This document shows positions 1 through 10,557 of a stretch of 64,000 nt of DNA, piece by piece (the stretch's first letter is position 1; each line of letters begins with the position of its first letter). Below the pieces are notes generated by a model. The model saw nothing but the letters and a program-made list of their open reading frames with translations, did no database searches and was not told the DNA's origin. The stretch comes from Ascarosepion bandense (Eukaryota > Mollusca > Cephalopoda > Sepiida > Sepiidae). Position numbers and translations under genes: made by a program. Where the stretch lies: the NCBI GenBank assembly GCA_037127315.1, contig JBBBDQ010000399.1, positions 1,577,332-1,641,331 on the forward strand. The letters are read 5' to 3'.

Positions 1-178
1 AACAAACCCTAACATTCTAACCGATAGAAACAGTACCAACGAAACACATACGAGTTATAACAGGAGTAACGAAGAATCGCAACTTATACGACGCAAAAAT
101 GGAATTACGAGGATATTTTAAATTCACATTTGGTATAACAAATGAAAAAACACTGTTACTTCAGCGCACAGTATATAA

Positions 179-876
179 GTGATGGAGTATTCAAATAATG
201 TTGGTTTAATTGGTTTTTTCTTCTGTGTTGGAAAAAATAAGAAAAAAACATTAGATATTCTTGCAAATATGAAAAAAATACTATGTCAGGTTGTAAAAAT
301 TCAGCAACAGTTAGAGCAAAATCATCGATTATTTGAACTGCAGAAAGAACATGAAATTGATGGAAATAATATGAAAATAAACGAATAAGTATCCAAGTTC
401 TTTTACTCCTGATGCTGTGACAAATGCCATATCTGAATTTACTATAATAGAATTAGCTTTCTGCTTATTTTCTAAAATATGAACAAATGTTTAGAGAAGA
501 ATACAGCGACTGGGAAGACGAGGCTTTTGTTGAGGAAGTTAGCACGGGTAGAACATGAAGAATACTGTAATTTCGTACTACCAAAAGCAAACAAAAAGAC
601 AGAATATACAGTGAATGCACTGTCATACATTTTTGGCGACAAAAGCTCTTTATTTAACACTCGTTGGAAATGTATCAATCTAATGAAAATAGGCGAGGAA
701 GATTTTGTCATATATTTTAGCGACATAAACTAGGAATGTGAAAGATTCAGACTAAAAGACCTGACTACGGGTATGTTCAAAGTGTTAATTTTTGTTCAAT
801 GTTTAATAGCGAAAAATGGTGCTGAAATACGGGCGGTAATTCTAGCGAGACTTGAAAGTTTTCTCGCTATGGGACG
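179..876 (+). pseudogene. Ty3/gypsy LTR-retrotransposon gag remnant
   Basis: This is a decayed gag (capsid) reading frame of a Ty3/gypsy element. The N-terminal part at 179-388 has the glutamine-rich start common in these gags (VKIQQQLEQ). A second stretch near 468-530 reads FREEYSDWEDEA in another frame. From 479 the frame reads LLLRKLA, then EHEEYCNF, then IFGDKSSLFNTRWKC, a pattern I know from gypsy gags of the K02A2.6-like group. A TAG at 731-733 interrupts the frame, yet the codons after it still read ECERFRLKDLT, so the stop is a point lesion within one ancestral frame. At least one frameshift near 525 separates the pieces. Family assignment is from remembered motif similarity; no LTR or primer-binding site was found. 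Confidence 0.72.
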
Positions 877-2040
877 GGTGCGATGTTTGTTCAATGAGTT
901 GTAATAACTCGCATATTACAAAAGATAATATCAAATGAATTTCATAGTGAATTCAGGGACTTTCAAGGAAGCAATCACTTATGATATAGTGGACCAAAAT
1001 GAATCAATACACTGAAAAGGAAATAAAAACCCGCAGACAAATTACCTACTACGAAATTACAAGCTTGGCCGAATACAAATACTTTGTGGTTAAAACCAGC
1101 CTTTGAGATTTCACTCACCCGATCGACTGAGTCGATTAAAAACTTAATTGGGCGATTAAAGTTTACTGCTTTACTCGTCCGCGATCGGTTCAAAATCTCG
1201 CAATGAAACGTGTTCCTTCAAATATAGATAAAGGAAATCTTATTCTTTTTACAACCAAAAGGTATGCTACTGAAGATTCACAGGTTACTTAGAATGACCT
1301 ATATTGATATTATTGAACTCCAAAATGTCTCTGTCGCCCAGATTACAGACGCTCACAGATTTTTCGAAACTCATTTGGAAAAATGCTATCCTTGACTCAA
1401 CGTTTTCCTCCTCGCTTACAAAAAGTAAAAACGAGCATTGGAAAGAAAGAAAAAAATATGCTTACTTCTTTCAACCGCGCACCGAAAAACAAATTATACA
1501 AGTCAGTAATTTTTTTTAATAGAAAATCGTTGAGAAAATTAGATTTGGTATTTTTTTATCATCTATGAGAAAACTACGAATTTAAGTACCACCACGCAAT
1601 TGCAAAAAAAAAAAAAAAAAAGAAACAGAATATCCTGATGTTCAAAAGGAATCAAACAAAGTTTTATCATCAAAATGTTTATGCTATTATTAAAAGGAAA
1701 GATCAAATTTGTTGTTATTATTTTAAAAAGTTTTAAAATCCTTTCTAACACGTTCGAAATTTTAATTAATTTTTTTTTTCCGTTAGTGATTCATGCTATG
1801 TTTACGTTAGGCGACTATTAAAAAAATGGAGTCGGTCGAGTAAAACGATTTGGGGTGTGTAAATTTCCCCTCGCGCTCGACTGTCTGTCGAGTGAGTTTT
1901 TTCCAAATCTCAAAGGCAGGTTAAGACTGCACATGGATTTACCAGGCTTAATAAACTAATCACATATCCTGATGTCAATGGATAGCATTATTACGTAGCT
2001 TTATATTTACAAGCATCAAAAAATAACTTCTTCGGTGATA
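877..2040. other. unassigned interval with one inverted repeat
   Basis: The stretch lies between gypsy gag and integrase remnants and probably holds deleted or unrecognisable pol, but I could not identify protease, reverse transcriptase or RNase H in it. It contains an A-run at 1603-1621. The segments 1097-1195 and 1826-1922 are imperfect inverted copies, sharing CTTTGAGATTT next to ACTCAC and a GTCGA-rich core. Confidence 0.4.
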
Positions 2041-2051
2041 GTAATTTTTAC

Positions 2052-2345
2052 ACGAACAGTTTGTAAGATATGGAATTACAGAAACAACAGTTTCGGATAG
2101 CGCTACATAAGTCACTGTTCAAGAAGTCGAAGATTCCTGTAAAATTGAACATATCACGACTTCTCCGAAACACCTAAGGTCAAACAGACAAGCTGAACGG
2201 TTTGTGAGTACGTTCAAGTGAGCTTTCAAGAAGGAAGAAGCATTAAAAAAATTTTGAGAGTTTACCAGATAACGCCAAATGCCAGTACACCGTCAGGCAT
2301 ATCGTCAGCAGGATTAATGTTTGCAAGAAAAGTTAAGTCGCTGTT
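2052..2345 (+). pseudogene. Ty3/gypsy integrase remnant
   Basis: Plus-strand translation gives QFVRYGITETTVSDSAT, a stop, then IEHITTSPKHLRSNRQAERF and, after a frame change, YQITPNASTPSG and LMFARKVKS. These match the gypsy integrase core: a SDNGTQF-like block with the second catalytic aspartate, the H-P-S-N-G-Q-A-E block with the catalytic glutamate, and the Y-R-x-T-P-N block before the C-terminal domain. At least two stops and one frameshift make it non-functional. Orientation and order agree with the gag remnant upstream, so both probably come from one element whose central pol was lost. The LTR is not visible. Confidence 0.75.
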
Positions 2346-2407
2346 CTACAAATTTTTTTATTAAATAAAAATGAATAAGAACAACAAGGACACTAAATTA
2401 TTCAAGA

Positions 2408-3029
2408 CTAGCAGTATAGCCCGGCGTTGCTCGGGTGTAATGAAAGCTTTAAAACTAATCCATGGTCCTGGAGCTCAGACTCTTTGGACGTTGGCACGAA
2501 AGACTAAAAAGCAATAGTTGTTTCCAGTTAAAGCAAAACCCTAGACTGAAAGAAAAATGAATGGATGTAAGTCAAATTTTGATTTCCTGGTATCGATATC
2601 AAATAAGTTTTTTCGTCGTAAACTGAATTTTGAAGGCTAAATAAGTCATCTGAGTAAATGGTATCATGGCTGAGACTAAGAACTACAATTATACCTACTT
2701 AGAGCTAGAACCGAAGCAAAAACTAAAATAAAAAGACTGAAAAATATACAACATACAGACAGATAAACAGACATACACACACAAACATCTTACCTTTTAA
2801 ATATATCATCGATTTTCTGCACTATTATAAGAACTGCAACCTTGAAACTTCTGAATATCGTTTCTTATGTCTTTGTCTACGAGTGTATCAAATCTGATTA
2901 AAATCGGACCACTCCTTCTATAACCCGATTTTTTCGATTATCGATTTTCGATATTTATCGGGGATACCTCGACACAAAACCTAGCTAAGAACACTTGAAG
3001 ACGCTTCTAGTACAACCGTGTAAATTTTT
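2408..3029 (-). mobile_element. non-autonomous Helitron, 5'-truncated copy
   Basis: On the minus strand the element ends with a short hairpin (CCCG, loop, CGGG) followed by CTATACTG and the terminal CTAG, with T as the next base. That is the expected Helitron 3' end (hairpin then CTRR, insertion 5' of T). The body matches the fuller copy at 20779-21656, including a block with CGATAATCG and AAAAAATCGGG. The 5' end stops near 3029, where the family sequence CTTGAAAATTT is broken. No coding capacity is present. Confidence 0.7.
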
Positions 3030-3299
3030 TACTCTGATTAGTCCACATTGTACATACAACAATGCCTCCCTGATTAAAGGGGTCTTGCTTGTTTTTAACC
3101 TTTTAAAACAATTCAATTTAAAAGAAAGCACATCACTTGACAAGGCACAAGAAGTGTCGAAATAAAATAGCTACTTTTGTAGTGATATTGTAACATATCC
3201 ATTTTATAATTTCTGAATAAATATTATTAGCTCTACTTTGTATTGAGCACTTTTTAAAAACAATGTTTCTTTGGACAAGGAATATTATTCCACCCATAT

Positions 3300-3301
<2 letters not shown>

Positions 3302-3338
<37 letters not shown>
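3302..3338. repeat. (TA)n microsatellite
   Basis: Uninterrupted alternating TA, directly abutting the 3' end of the neighbouring SINE-like unit. Confidence 0.95.
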
Positions 3339-3339
<1 letters not shown>

Positions 3340-3340
3340 C

Positions 3341-3720
3341 GAATTTTAACGAAACTTGGTTATAAACAACCGACAATTTGAAATGATTGTTTGAACATTA
3401 TTTTTTATCGATACTCGTATTTAAGTAGATATTCTGTTTTTAATTAAACAGTATTATATATTTATATCTACTGGCCTGATTATTTACGATAAATTGTTAT
3501 TACGAAAATGTGTGCCATTCGGCAGGATTCGAACCTGTGACCCCTATCTACATAGAGGAATCTACCATTTGATCTGGCAGCGTCTTAGACCGCTTGACCA
3601 CGAATGGCCTCCAGTCTAAACGAGGTTTTTATCAAGCCTATATAACACAATTTTCGATTCATCGTAACAACCATATCTGCTCTGAAATGTATCGAAATGT
3701 CAACAAATGTAAACATGTTA
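3341..3720 (-). mobile_element. SINE-like unit with class II tRNA head
   Basis: Read on the minus strand, a spacer (3720-3613) leads into a tRNA-like region (3612-3511) and a body (3510-3341). The tRNA-like part has a perfect acceptor pairing (GCCATTCG with CGAATGGC), a D-arm like that of leucine or serine tRNA, a long variable arm and a good B box (GGTTCGAATCC). The anticodon loop lacks the usual T before the anticodon, so I treat it as a retroposon head and not a working tRNA. The body contains a TTTAATTAAAAACAG block and a TACGAGTATCGAT block shared with copies near 34.4, 36, 42.3 and 43.3 kb. Confidence 0.72.
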
Positions 3721-3721
3721 C

Positions 3722-3912
3722 GGAAATTAACGAATTTTAACGAAACTTGGTTATAAACAACCGACAATTTGAAATGAATTGTTTGAACATTATAATAAAC
3801 AGGCCAGTAGACATAAATATATAATACCGTTTAATTAAAAATGAATGAATAAAAATTAAGAATATCTACTTAAATACGAGTATCGATAAAAAATAATGTT
3901 CAAACAATTCAT

Positions 3913-3925
<13 letters not shown>
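3722..3925. repeat. inverted body arm of the same SINE family
   Basis: The part from 3722 to 3795 continues the minus-strand family end, while 3790-3925 carries the body in plus orientation. The element is therefore flanked by opposed copies of its own arm. A TA microsatellite (3913-3952) terminates it. Confidence 0.65.
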
Positions 3926-3950
<25 letters not shown>

Positions 3951-3959
3951 TAGTACCTA

Positions 3960-4505
3960 ACCTACTTATGTGGAAACTTCGAAACACTGATGTAAGACGA
4001 ACGCGTCCTCATATGAATATATTTATGAAAAGCGTCCCGTTATTGGTGTAATATATGTATATTTGCTTATCTTCAGGGAAATCAAAGTTGCATTATTACC
4101 ATTCACCTCATCCAGCTGATAACAGAGATGGAAATAGAACTAAATAAATAATAAAGCCACGAAAAATAAAAGGAAGGAAACGGTCATTTGCATAGATGTA
4201 TTAATCTACATAAAACAATAATATAAAACAATTTTTGTCGCGTGAAGATTTTTTTTTCTTGGACAGCAATCAATCCATGTTCGTTCAAAGTGAATTGCAT
4301 CTGTCTACCACTACTGACTATTTTGGTATACCCCTGACTAATCGAATTGACAGAACCATTAACATATATATGTAAATACAAAGGGAGTACAAAAGTATGT
4401 ATACTGTAAGTATTTTACCAGTATTACCGGAAATACAATAATCAATATATGTTTGATGCGTACGTTTTATTTTTCAAAACTATGGACATACTTTCGCATC
4501 TCCCA
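3960..4505. other. no recognisable feature
   Basis: AT-rich DNA with several stops in all frames. I saw no element signature here. Confidence 0.4.
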
Positions 4506-4509
4506 TATG

Positions 4510-4555
<46 letters not shown>
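4506..4555. repeat. (TATC)n microsatellite
   Basis: About twelve TATC units, immediately before the left arm of the foldback element. Confidence 0.95.
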
Positions 4556-4557
<2 letters not shown>

Positions 4558-5041
4558 CTGTTAAATATAAGAGAAAATGAATGTCTATTATGTTTAATCA
4601 TGAGCCGTTCTAAATGTTGTATTTTGGCTTTAATTTCAGTTCAAGATGAAGACAAAAATTCTCCAACATTTGGATAACTTTTTTATTAATTTGTCTCTAA
4701 GCTTTCGGCTCACATGAGCCATCTTCAGAGAGGTCACCAAAACGGTAACACAATAACATCCACCATCAGGGACGATTTTATTTTGTGTTGACATAAAACT
4801 CCACTAGGCAACGGCAATAGTTAACAAAAATAACAAACGCAGTTCGCAAATTTGCAATGCGCTTCTATGACGTCACATTGCGTGAAATGACAACAGAACC
4901 ATGTATTCAAATGCAATGTAATATATTATGGCCAGATTTAAATATGATTTTCAACTGAAATTAAAGCCAAAATACGACGTTTAGAACGGCTCATGATTAA
5001 ACTTAACAGACATTCATTGTCTCTTATATTTAACAGTATAT
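4556..5041. mobile_element. foldback element with about 88 bp inverted arms
   Basis: The left arm (about 4556-4645) and right arm (about 4953-5041) are inverted copies: both hold the block GAGCCGTTCTAAA, read in opposite directions, and an ATATTTAACAGTA end. The roughly 300 bp centre holds the CTGAAGA...GAAA motif on the minus strand (4693-4735). No transposase is encoded. Part of the right arm reappears as a patch inside a SINE at 10594-10642. Confidence 0.65.
4693..4735 (-). ncRNA. hammerhead-like motif, variant core
   Basis: On the minus strand CTGAAGA is followed by one extra U, a 5 bp helix (GGCUC / GAGCC, loop AUGU), then GAAA. A four-base palindrome AGCU comes next, and the following AGAG can pair with CUCU just before CUGA. 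This fits a hammerhead with a minimal helix III, which would need a dimer to fold. The extra base after the core GA is unusual. No activity can be claimed from sequence alone. Confidence 0.45.
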
Positions 5042-5070
5042 GCTTAGAAAATTATTTGCTGCTTCGATAC

Positions 5071-5071
5071 A

Positions 5072-5114
<43 letters not shown>
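5071..5114. repeat. (TATC)n microsatellite
   Basis: About eleven tetranucleotide units abutting a truncated hammerhead copy. Confidence 0.95.
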
Positions 5115-5152
5115 GTCATCCGCAGAAACAGATCTGTTTCGCTGTATCACAG

Positions 5153-5155
<3 letters not shown>
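5115..5155 (-). ncRNA. truncated hammerhead ribozyme copy
   Basis: This matches the complete ribozyme at 16808-16851: minus-strand helix II (GCUGU, GAU, ACAGC), GAAA and the CAGAUCUG helix III are intact. The conserved CTGATGA is cut to TGA by the adjoining TA microsatellite, and two extra bases lie before the cleavage-site C. It should be inactive. Confidence 0.75.

Positions 5156-5190
<35 letters not shown>
5156..5190. repeat. (TA)n microsatellite
   Basis: Pure TA run between the truncated ribozyme and the tandem array that follows. Confidence 0.95.
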
Positions 5191-5193
<3 letters not shown>

Positions 5194-5525
5194 TACTATG
5201 GATAAATTCTTGTCGAAATTACGCAAACATTTTATAGGCTGCGATGCATAAACTGTCGCATAAATTACGAACATTTATATTGTTTGCGATGGGTAAACTG
5301 CCGTATAAATTATGCAAAAGTTACATGTATATTGCGATTGATAAATTGTCAGCCAAATTACGTACAAATTATATATACAGGGTGCGATGGATATATAATC
5401 TTATAAATTACGCAAAAATTATATATATACAGGGTGTGATAAATAATAGTTGACGTCTAAATTATGCAAAAATGAAAATAATACTCGCATCCCAATTTAA
5501 CAGATGCACTTAGCAAAATTACACA
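5191..5525. repeat. tandem array of a Tc1/mariner-like terminus
   Basis: Six degenerate units start with a GCGATGGATAAA-like block at about 5195, 5241, 5286, 5334, 5384 and 5436, a period of 45-52 bp, each followed by AAATTACGCAAA or a close variant. The last unit continues into a longer stretch (TTTAACAGATGCA, then CAAAATTA) shared with the terminus of the transposase fragment at 38805-39200. The array therefore seems built from repeated copies of one transposon end. Confidence 0.7.
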
Positions 5526-5530
5526 AACAT

Positions 5531-5869
5531 CTTGCCTTTTATATATATACAATCGATTTTCTGCATTATTCTAAAAACTGCAACCTTGAAACTTCTGAAT
5601 ATCGTTTCTTATGTCTTTGTCTATGAGTGTATCAAATTTGATAAAAATCGGACCACTCCTTATATAACCCGATTTTTTCGATTTTCGATATTTATTGGGG
5701 TACCTCGACACAAAACCTAGCTAAGAACACTCGCAGACGCTTATAGTACAACTGTGTAAATTTTCAAGAAAATCGGTTCAGCCATTTCGGGGTCTATAGG
5801 TAACGGATACACACACACACACACACACAGATACATACACACAAAGTTCCATTTATAAATAAGTTTAGA
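5531..5869 (-). mobile_element. non-autonomous Helitron, 5' half
   Basis: The minus-strand 5' terminus is intact: TCTAAACTTATTTATAAATGG begins with TC and has A before it, as expected for an A|T target. A CA repeat (5811-5830) and the CGGTTCAGCC block follow. The 3' half with the hairpin is missing; the copy ends at a short TA run near 5531. Confidence 0.7.
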
Positions 5870-6239
5870 TTAGATAGATAATTTTCAAAACTGAAAAGCT
5901 TTTCTGTGAAAGGTGTGAATTTGTAAGCTTTTAAAGACGTAGCTATATTTATCCTTTGAAAGTTCATGGGGATAAAAAAAGAAATGTGCTTTCCATTTCG
6001 TCCTTCGCATTATGATTTCAGTTTTGTGGATCAGTTGGGCAAAATAAACTCATTTGTTTGCAGTTGAGATGTTTTTAATTAAGAGGTTATAACTATTTTT
6101 CCATGTTGCATAAGAAATATGTAAGTAAGTAGCGTGCTCAACCATTATAGGAGCAAAATATCATAGAACTATTTCATGCTAATGGGTTAGCGGGCCCCTA
6201 TGTGTAGTGATTTACTTTTTAATAATGCTCAGTACTTGA
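5870..6239. other. no recognisable feature
   Basis: AT-rich sequence without a supported gene or repeat. Confidence 0.4.
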
Positions 6240-6543
6240 GGATGTACGTTGTGGTGCAGTGGATGTCGGCTCGGAACGAGAAATCGGGGAGCCGAGTTCG
6301 AATTCCAGTTAAATTCATTGCATTCACTTACGCGCAAATACCCTTGGGAAAGGTATTAATCCGTCAATTCCTTCCAGTTATGGGTTAAATAAGATTGGAT
6401 TCTATAGCCTTGGCTGGCAACCAGTCTACCGCAGAAAGCAATGGCAACCTACTACGGGATAATATTCTGCCCAGTCAGTCATGTCTCTTTCGAGACATGA
6501 TCGCCCAAGCGTGTTTCACGTGTGGCACTTAACTGACTGGCTT
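6240..6543 (+). mobile_element. tRNA-derived SINE (family S1), near full length
   Basis: A Pol III-like A box (GTGGTGCAGTGGATGTCGG) and B box (GAGTTCGAATTCC) stand about 35 bp apart. The body then runs through TACCGCAGAAAGCAATGGCA to a perfect 8 bp hairpin (CATGTCTC, TTTC, GAGACATG) and ends in CACTTAACTGACTGG. At least a dozen copies of the family lie in this window. It is non-coding and would depend on a LINE for movement. Confidence 0.85.
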
Positions 6544-6615
6544 AGAGTATCATATATAGTAATATTTTTATTATTAGCGTTCATAATAAAACCATAATTT
6601 ACTGCAACACTAGTG

Positions 6616-6656
6616 CATTTGTGTTTCGGTGCACCTCTTCAGAGAGGGAAAGTATT
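6616..6656 (-). ncRNA. CTGAAGA...GAAAC hammerhead-like motif
   Basis: On the minus strand CTGAAGA, the self-complementary GGTGCACC and GAAAC follow each other without an extra base. I could not draw a good helix I, so it may be a relic or a chance match. Confidence 0.3.
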
Positions 6657-6659
6657 TTT

Positions 6660-7250
6660 TCAATTAGGAATCATTATATATAGAAACTTAAAAGCTACAC
6701 AATTGTTATCATATCCAGACACTTAAGTGGGTGCAATTCGGACGGCTCGCCTCACTTAACTAGAAAAACGTCAGGTCATGATGGATAGGAGGAATTAGAT
6801 TCAAGGGTAGCAGGATAGAGAATTGAAATGACATGAAAACCCAGACCCTTTCGGAATCGGTAATGGAACATTTGGATGTATACGTACGTATCTTAGCATG
6901 TCTGCAAAGGTTTCGTGTGTATTCGTGAAACGGTTACAGGGTTTTCTTTATGTTGTTATCTCTTAAAATTGCGAAAAAAGTATAAAAACAGGGCAGTGTT
7001 ATAAATATAATATAGGTCAAACATATATTGTCGACCTCGTAAGTGATATACTCGTTAACTGAAACAAATTAATTATCAGAGGATTGGATAATCAATATAT
7101 TTATGCTAGAGGATAGATTATAGTTTAAGGGATATAATTTTATTAAATTAGAAAATAAATTAACGATACTTTAGGATATGTATTAAACGGTGATGCCAGT
7201 TGGAAGTTACTTCATTATGTTTGTTTAGTAGGTTTAATATTGAGAATTTC
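6660..7250. other. no recognisable feature
   Basis: Mixed-composition intergenic DNA; the short open frames in it resemble nothing I know. Confidence 0.4.
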
Positions 7251-7261
7251 ATGTAAACATC

Positions 7262-7943
7262 CCTGTGCAGGGCCCGGAAATTTTTCCCACCTGAATCTAT
7301 TCTGCACATATACAAATCTACCATCCGCCCGTGTATTGAATATTGCTGCCATATCTGGTCGGGTGCCCCTGCTGCTCTCCTTGAGCTTCTTGACAAAATA
7401 CAAAGGAGGATCTGTAACGTGGTTGATACTGACTTGGCAGACCGGCTGCAGCCGCTCTCACACCGGCGTGATGTGGCTTCCCTGTGCCTCTTCTACAAGT
7501 ACTTTCATGGCTTCTGCTCCGATGAGCTTAGATCACTGGTGCCGCCTAAGCACGAATTTACACGAGATACTAGATTAGCAACTAGGTCCCACCCTTTTAC
7601 AGTTAAACAAATAAGATGTAACCGTAAATTCTACTCCAACAGCTTCTTTTCTCGCGCTTCCCGCCTGTGGAACTCCCTTCCACAAGTCTGCTTTCCCGAC
7701 AGTTACAATCTCCAGGTGTTTAAATGTAGGGTCAATAGACACCTCCTATCACACTAACTCCCAACTATTCTCACAACACTCTCATCTACCCAACCCTCAT
7801 TCTCGGTATCCTCACCCGCCTATCACCCACCCTCTGTCATTTCCTATATTTAATCAGCCTTTCTCCTCTCTACGTAGCCCCCTGCACAGTAGTGGTAGTG
7901 ACATGCCTTGCTCGGGGTGAAACGCTTATAAAAAAAAAAAACA
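7262..7943 (+). pseudogene. LINE family L-A, 5'-truncated 3' end
   Basis: The fragment encodes the C-terminal part of a non-LTR retrotransposon ORF2 downstream of the reverse transcriptase: RVLNIAAISGR, then (other frame) SHRRDVASLCLFYKYFHGF, LATRSHPFTV and SFFSRASRLWNSLPQ. A frame change occurs between 7400 and 7420, so two overlapping frames each carry part. The C-terminus RHLLSH ends near 7757; the 3' UTR ends with GTAGCCCCCTGCAC, the CCTTGCTCGGGGTGAAACG block and an A-tail (7931-7942). Homology with the copy at 56096-57371, which still has YADD, supports the RT assignment. Confidence 0.82.
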
Positions 7944-7949
7944 TGGCTC

Positions 7950-8315
7950 ATGCAAAAATTTACAAGTTCTGTTTTATTTAATATTTTCCATTTTAAAGTA
8001 GAGGTATTATCGATTTCTTTTAATTGCCAATAGTATGTGGAAAAGGATGTGTTCTTGTGGTAAGCCTTATTACTAAAATATAAGATATGCTAATAATAGC
8101 GGATTTTGAATGGTTTCTTGGTACAATCGATACAATTTTTTTTACTGTGGGATTTTCTATGGTAGAAATAGAGTATATATTGATTATAGAGTTAGATTTT
8201 TTTCGTAATGGACACTTAATCGAGTTTCGACAATTATTGTTATTGTTATCATTAATTTTTTATGTTGCTGTTGAGTGGTTTAAAAATGTATTATTATATT
8301 TTTTATGATCTTCTC
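7950..8315. other. no recognisable feature
   Basis: T-rich DNA; the 73-codon frame at 8087 is hydrophobic only because of composition. Confidence 0.4.
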
Positions 8316-8317
8316 AA

Positions 8318-8402
8318 TAAACCTCTGAAGAAGTTTGTTAAAGCGAAACATGTTAGATTAAAGACACTTTTTTCCTTCTTGTTCTTTACTTATTCTATAC
8401 AG
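8318..8402 (+). repeat. repeat with CTGAAGA...GAAAC motif
   Basis: CTGAAGA (8325-8331) and GAAAC (8345-8349) flank a weak four-pair stem. The following tail (ATTAAAGACACTTTTT, then TGTTCTTTACTTATT) recurs at 33570-33615, so both are copies of one repeat, possibly a Penelope-like element end. Confidence 0.45.
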
Positions 8403-9692
8403 CTATAACTCAATTTAGGAGTATTTCTGCTAAACTTTTGCGAAGGGTGTTATATTTAGAGAAGTGTTTCTCAACCAATTTTATTCTTTCTTATTTTAGA
8501 AAACTGAAAATATATTGTAGTTTTGTCTTTAAACATGTTTTGCTGAGAATAATTTTTTTCCTTCAAAAATGTGCTATGGTAATAATGTTTTTTCAAGAAT
8601 GTATTGCTGGTAATTCTTTTTTCCTTCAAAAATGCATATTTTTCTATAAAAGTTTATTTTATATATTTCATATATTTCTATAAAAGTTTATTTTTATGTA
8701 TAAGTATAAGTTTCTATAAAATTGTATTTTTATACTTTCATAGTGTTTTGACCCCAGTTTAGTAGGGGGTTAATTATTTGCCCGTAGATGAGACCCTAAC
8801 AGGTGCTACCACTCCGGATCAGGGTAGACCTGAGAACAACAGCTATTAAAAAGTGGTTCCATGCTCCTCACAACCTTCAAATCAGAGGCCTTGCAGCCGG
8901 ATGCAGTTTACCGTCATTCCCAGGACCATATTGGGAAAGGTCTGAATCTATTCCTTATCACCAGAGCCATGGATTAAATAGAAGGATAGATATATGTGAT
9001 AATCAGTCTAGAATAGAACTATGAATTTAAAACTCAATCACACGAATATTCTAAAAAGGCTGTTACGTATGTGTTGTATCTACTTTTTTCGAGCAACACA
9101 AACTATATATTATCACTTAATGATGTTAAAAGGAACGAAATTTTGTGCTTCGAATGTTGCCGTTTTAAAGGCATTCCAGGAAAAAGTCACTTTAATTTTA
9201 TAATTTCATTACCCTGCCATTTACTCAGTTTGTAATAAGATCGAAAGAGAATTACCCTTTTGATCCCCAAAACTGAAAACATTTCTGTTTTTATTCTTTT
9301 CAAGTGTGAACTAAGTTCAAAGTCTCAAAACTGAGCAATCTATGGATGCCTTTGAAGCTGTAGGGACGGTCAGCCATGTCCGATACAAACCCAATTCACC
9401 AACATAGACGACAATCCCCACAACATTTATCATCGGAATTATCAGATGGTTATTAGGTGATGTGGATCTGTAGAAAAATAAAAGTATAGCTTTTGTATGT
9501 TTTAATAGAAATGTATGAATAGAATGGAAGAACACGAATTGGAAGAAATTAAACGTTGAATGAGAAAAAATATTAAAATTAAAGAGTATCAAGAGTTTGG
9601 AGTAGTAACTTGTGTGTATGTATGTATGAGCGTTATCGTTGGGTAGGAATGTCTTTGAAGTAATCACTCATTGCGTAGGTTGAAAAATAAGG
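8403..9692. other. AT-rich interval, minor tandem repeats only
   Basis: Near 8641-8720 the block TTTCTATAAAAGTTTATTTT is repeated imperfectly about three times. The stretch 8795-9000 is more balanced in composition and may be an old mobile-element piece, but I could not place it. No gene is supported. Confidence 0.35.
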
Positions 9693-9693
9693 A

Positions 9694-9726
<33 letters not shown>
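9693..9726. repeat. (GA)n microsatellite
   Basis: About sixteen GA units. Confidence 0.95.
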
Positions 9727-9730
<4 letters not shown>

Positions 9731-10556
9731 ATAATAAGGATCATTTGACGTTTGTCAAGGGACGTGTTAATAGGCTCATCATTCCAACTTGCACCGTCTT
9801 TTATTTTGTTTGTGCGGTTCCAAAAGGTCATTTTAGAAGTCACTCCCGGATGTGATTATGGCCTTTCCATTGGACGACGAACAAAGTTCGCCTCAGCTCG
9901 CGAAACGGGTCCGTAAAAGAATTGGTTTCTGATAATTGAAGATTATTTGAATTTTGTTTTTAGATGTTTCCTAGTTTTTTGCCGAAAAGCATTATTCATC
10001 AAGGTGTGAAGTTTCATGATTTTTGTTTTGGATTAGTTTTTGCGTGTGTACTAATCAAAGTTTGTAAATTCAAATCTTTTTCCATTTCTAACAAAATCAA
10101 TGATTCATTGCTTAGCATTTGAATTTTAAATCTAGATCTTGTTTTGTTCACTACACCTTGTCTGTTATTTATTTCTCTGCTATGTGCCGTGTCTTATCAG
10201 AAAGTTGGTGATCATTGCTCGCCATCACCTTCTATCACCCGCACCCCTTATCATTTTTCTCTCTTTACTAACACTCTTTCTCCTTGTTTCATCATCCATT
10301 AATTAGAATTACTACTGAGAAGAAAAATATACCTTTCAAAAGCTAAGAAACATTCGATGAAACAGGGGAAACAAAGAAACTAGTGCTGACATGTTACGTA
10401 AAATGAACCTTCTTGAATGATGGACAATAAGAGTGAAAACTAGAGGTAACATAAATGTGGTTCAACTGAAGGATGCTGAGAATGAAAAGTGAGTGTATTC
10501 GAAGAAGAAGTCTAAATGAAAATGGAGACAAAAATGTCGATTTTTTCTTTGTATAA
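9727..10556. other. no recognisable feature
   Basis: Unique-looking DNA with no supported coding region. Confidence 0.4.
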
Positions 10557-10557
10557 C

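Noticed and set aside
1..178. LTR of the gypsy element
   Set aside because: No matching direct repeat, TG...CA ends or primer-binding site could be found in the window.
479..733. Two overlapping 84-codon ORFs on opposite strands as an antisense gene pair
   Set aside because: The plus frame matches gypsy gag and the codons beyond its stop continue the same protein; the minus frame is a shadow.
3511..3612. A functional tRNA-Leu or tRNA-Ser gene
   Set aside because: Acceptor and T arms are good, but the anticodon loop lacks the T before the anticodon and the flanks match a multi-copy retroposon.
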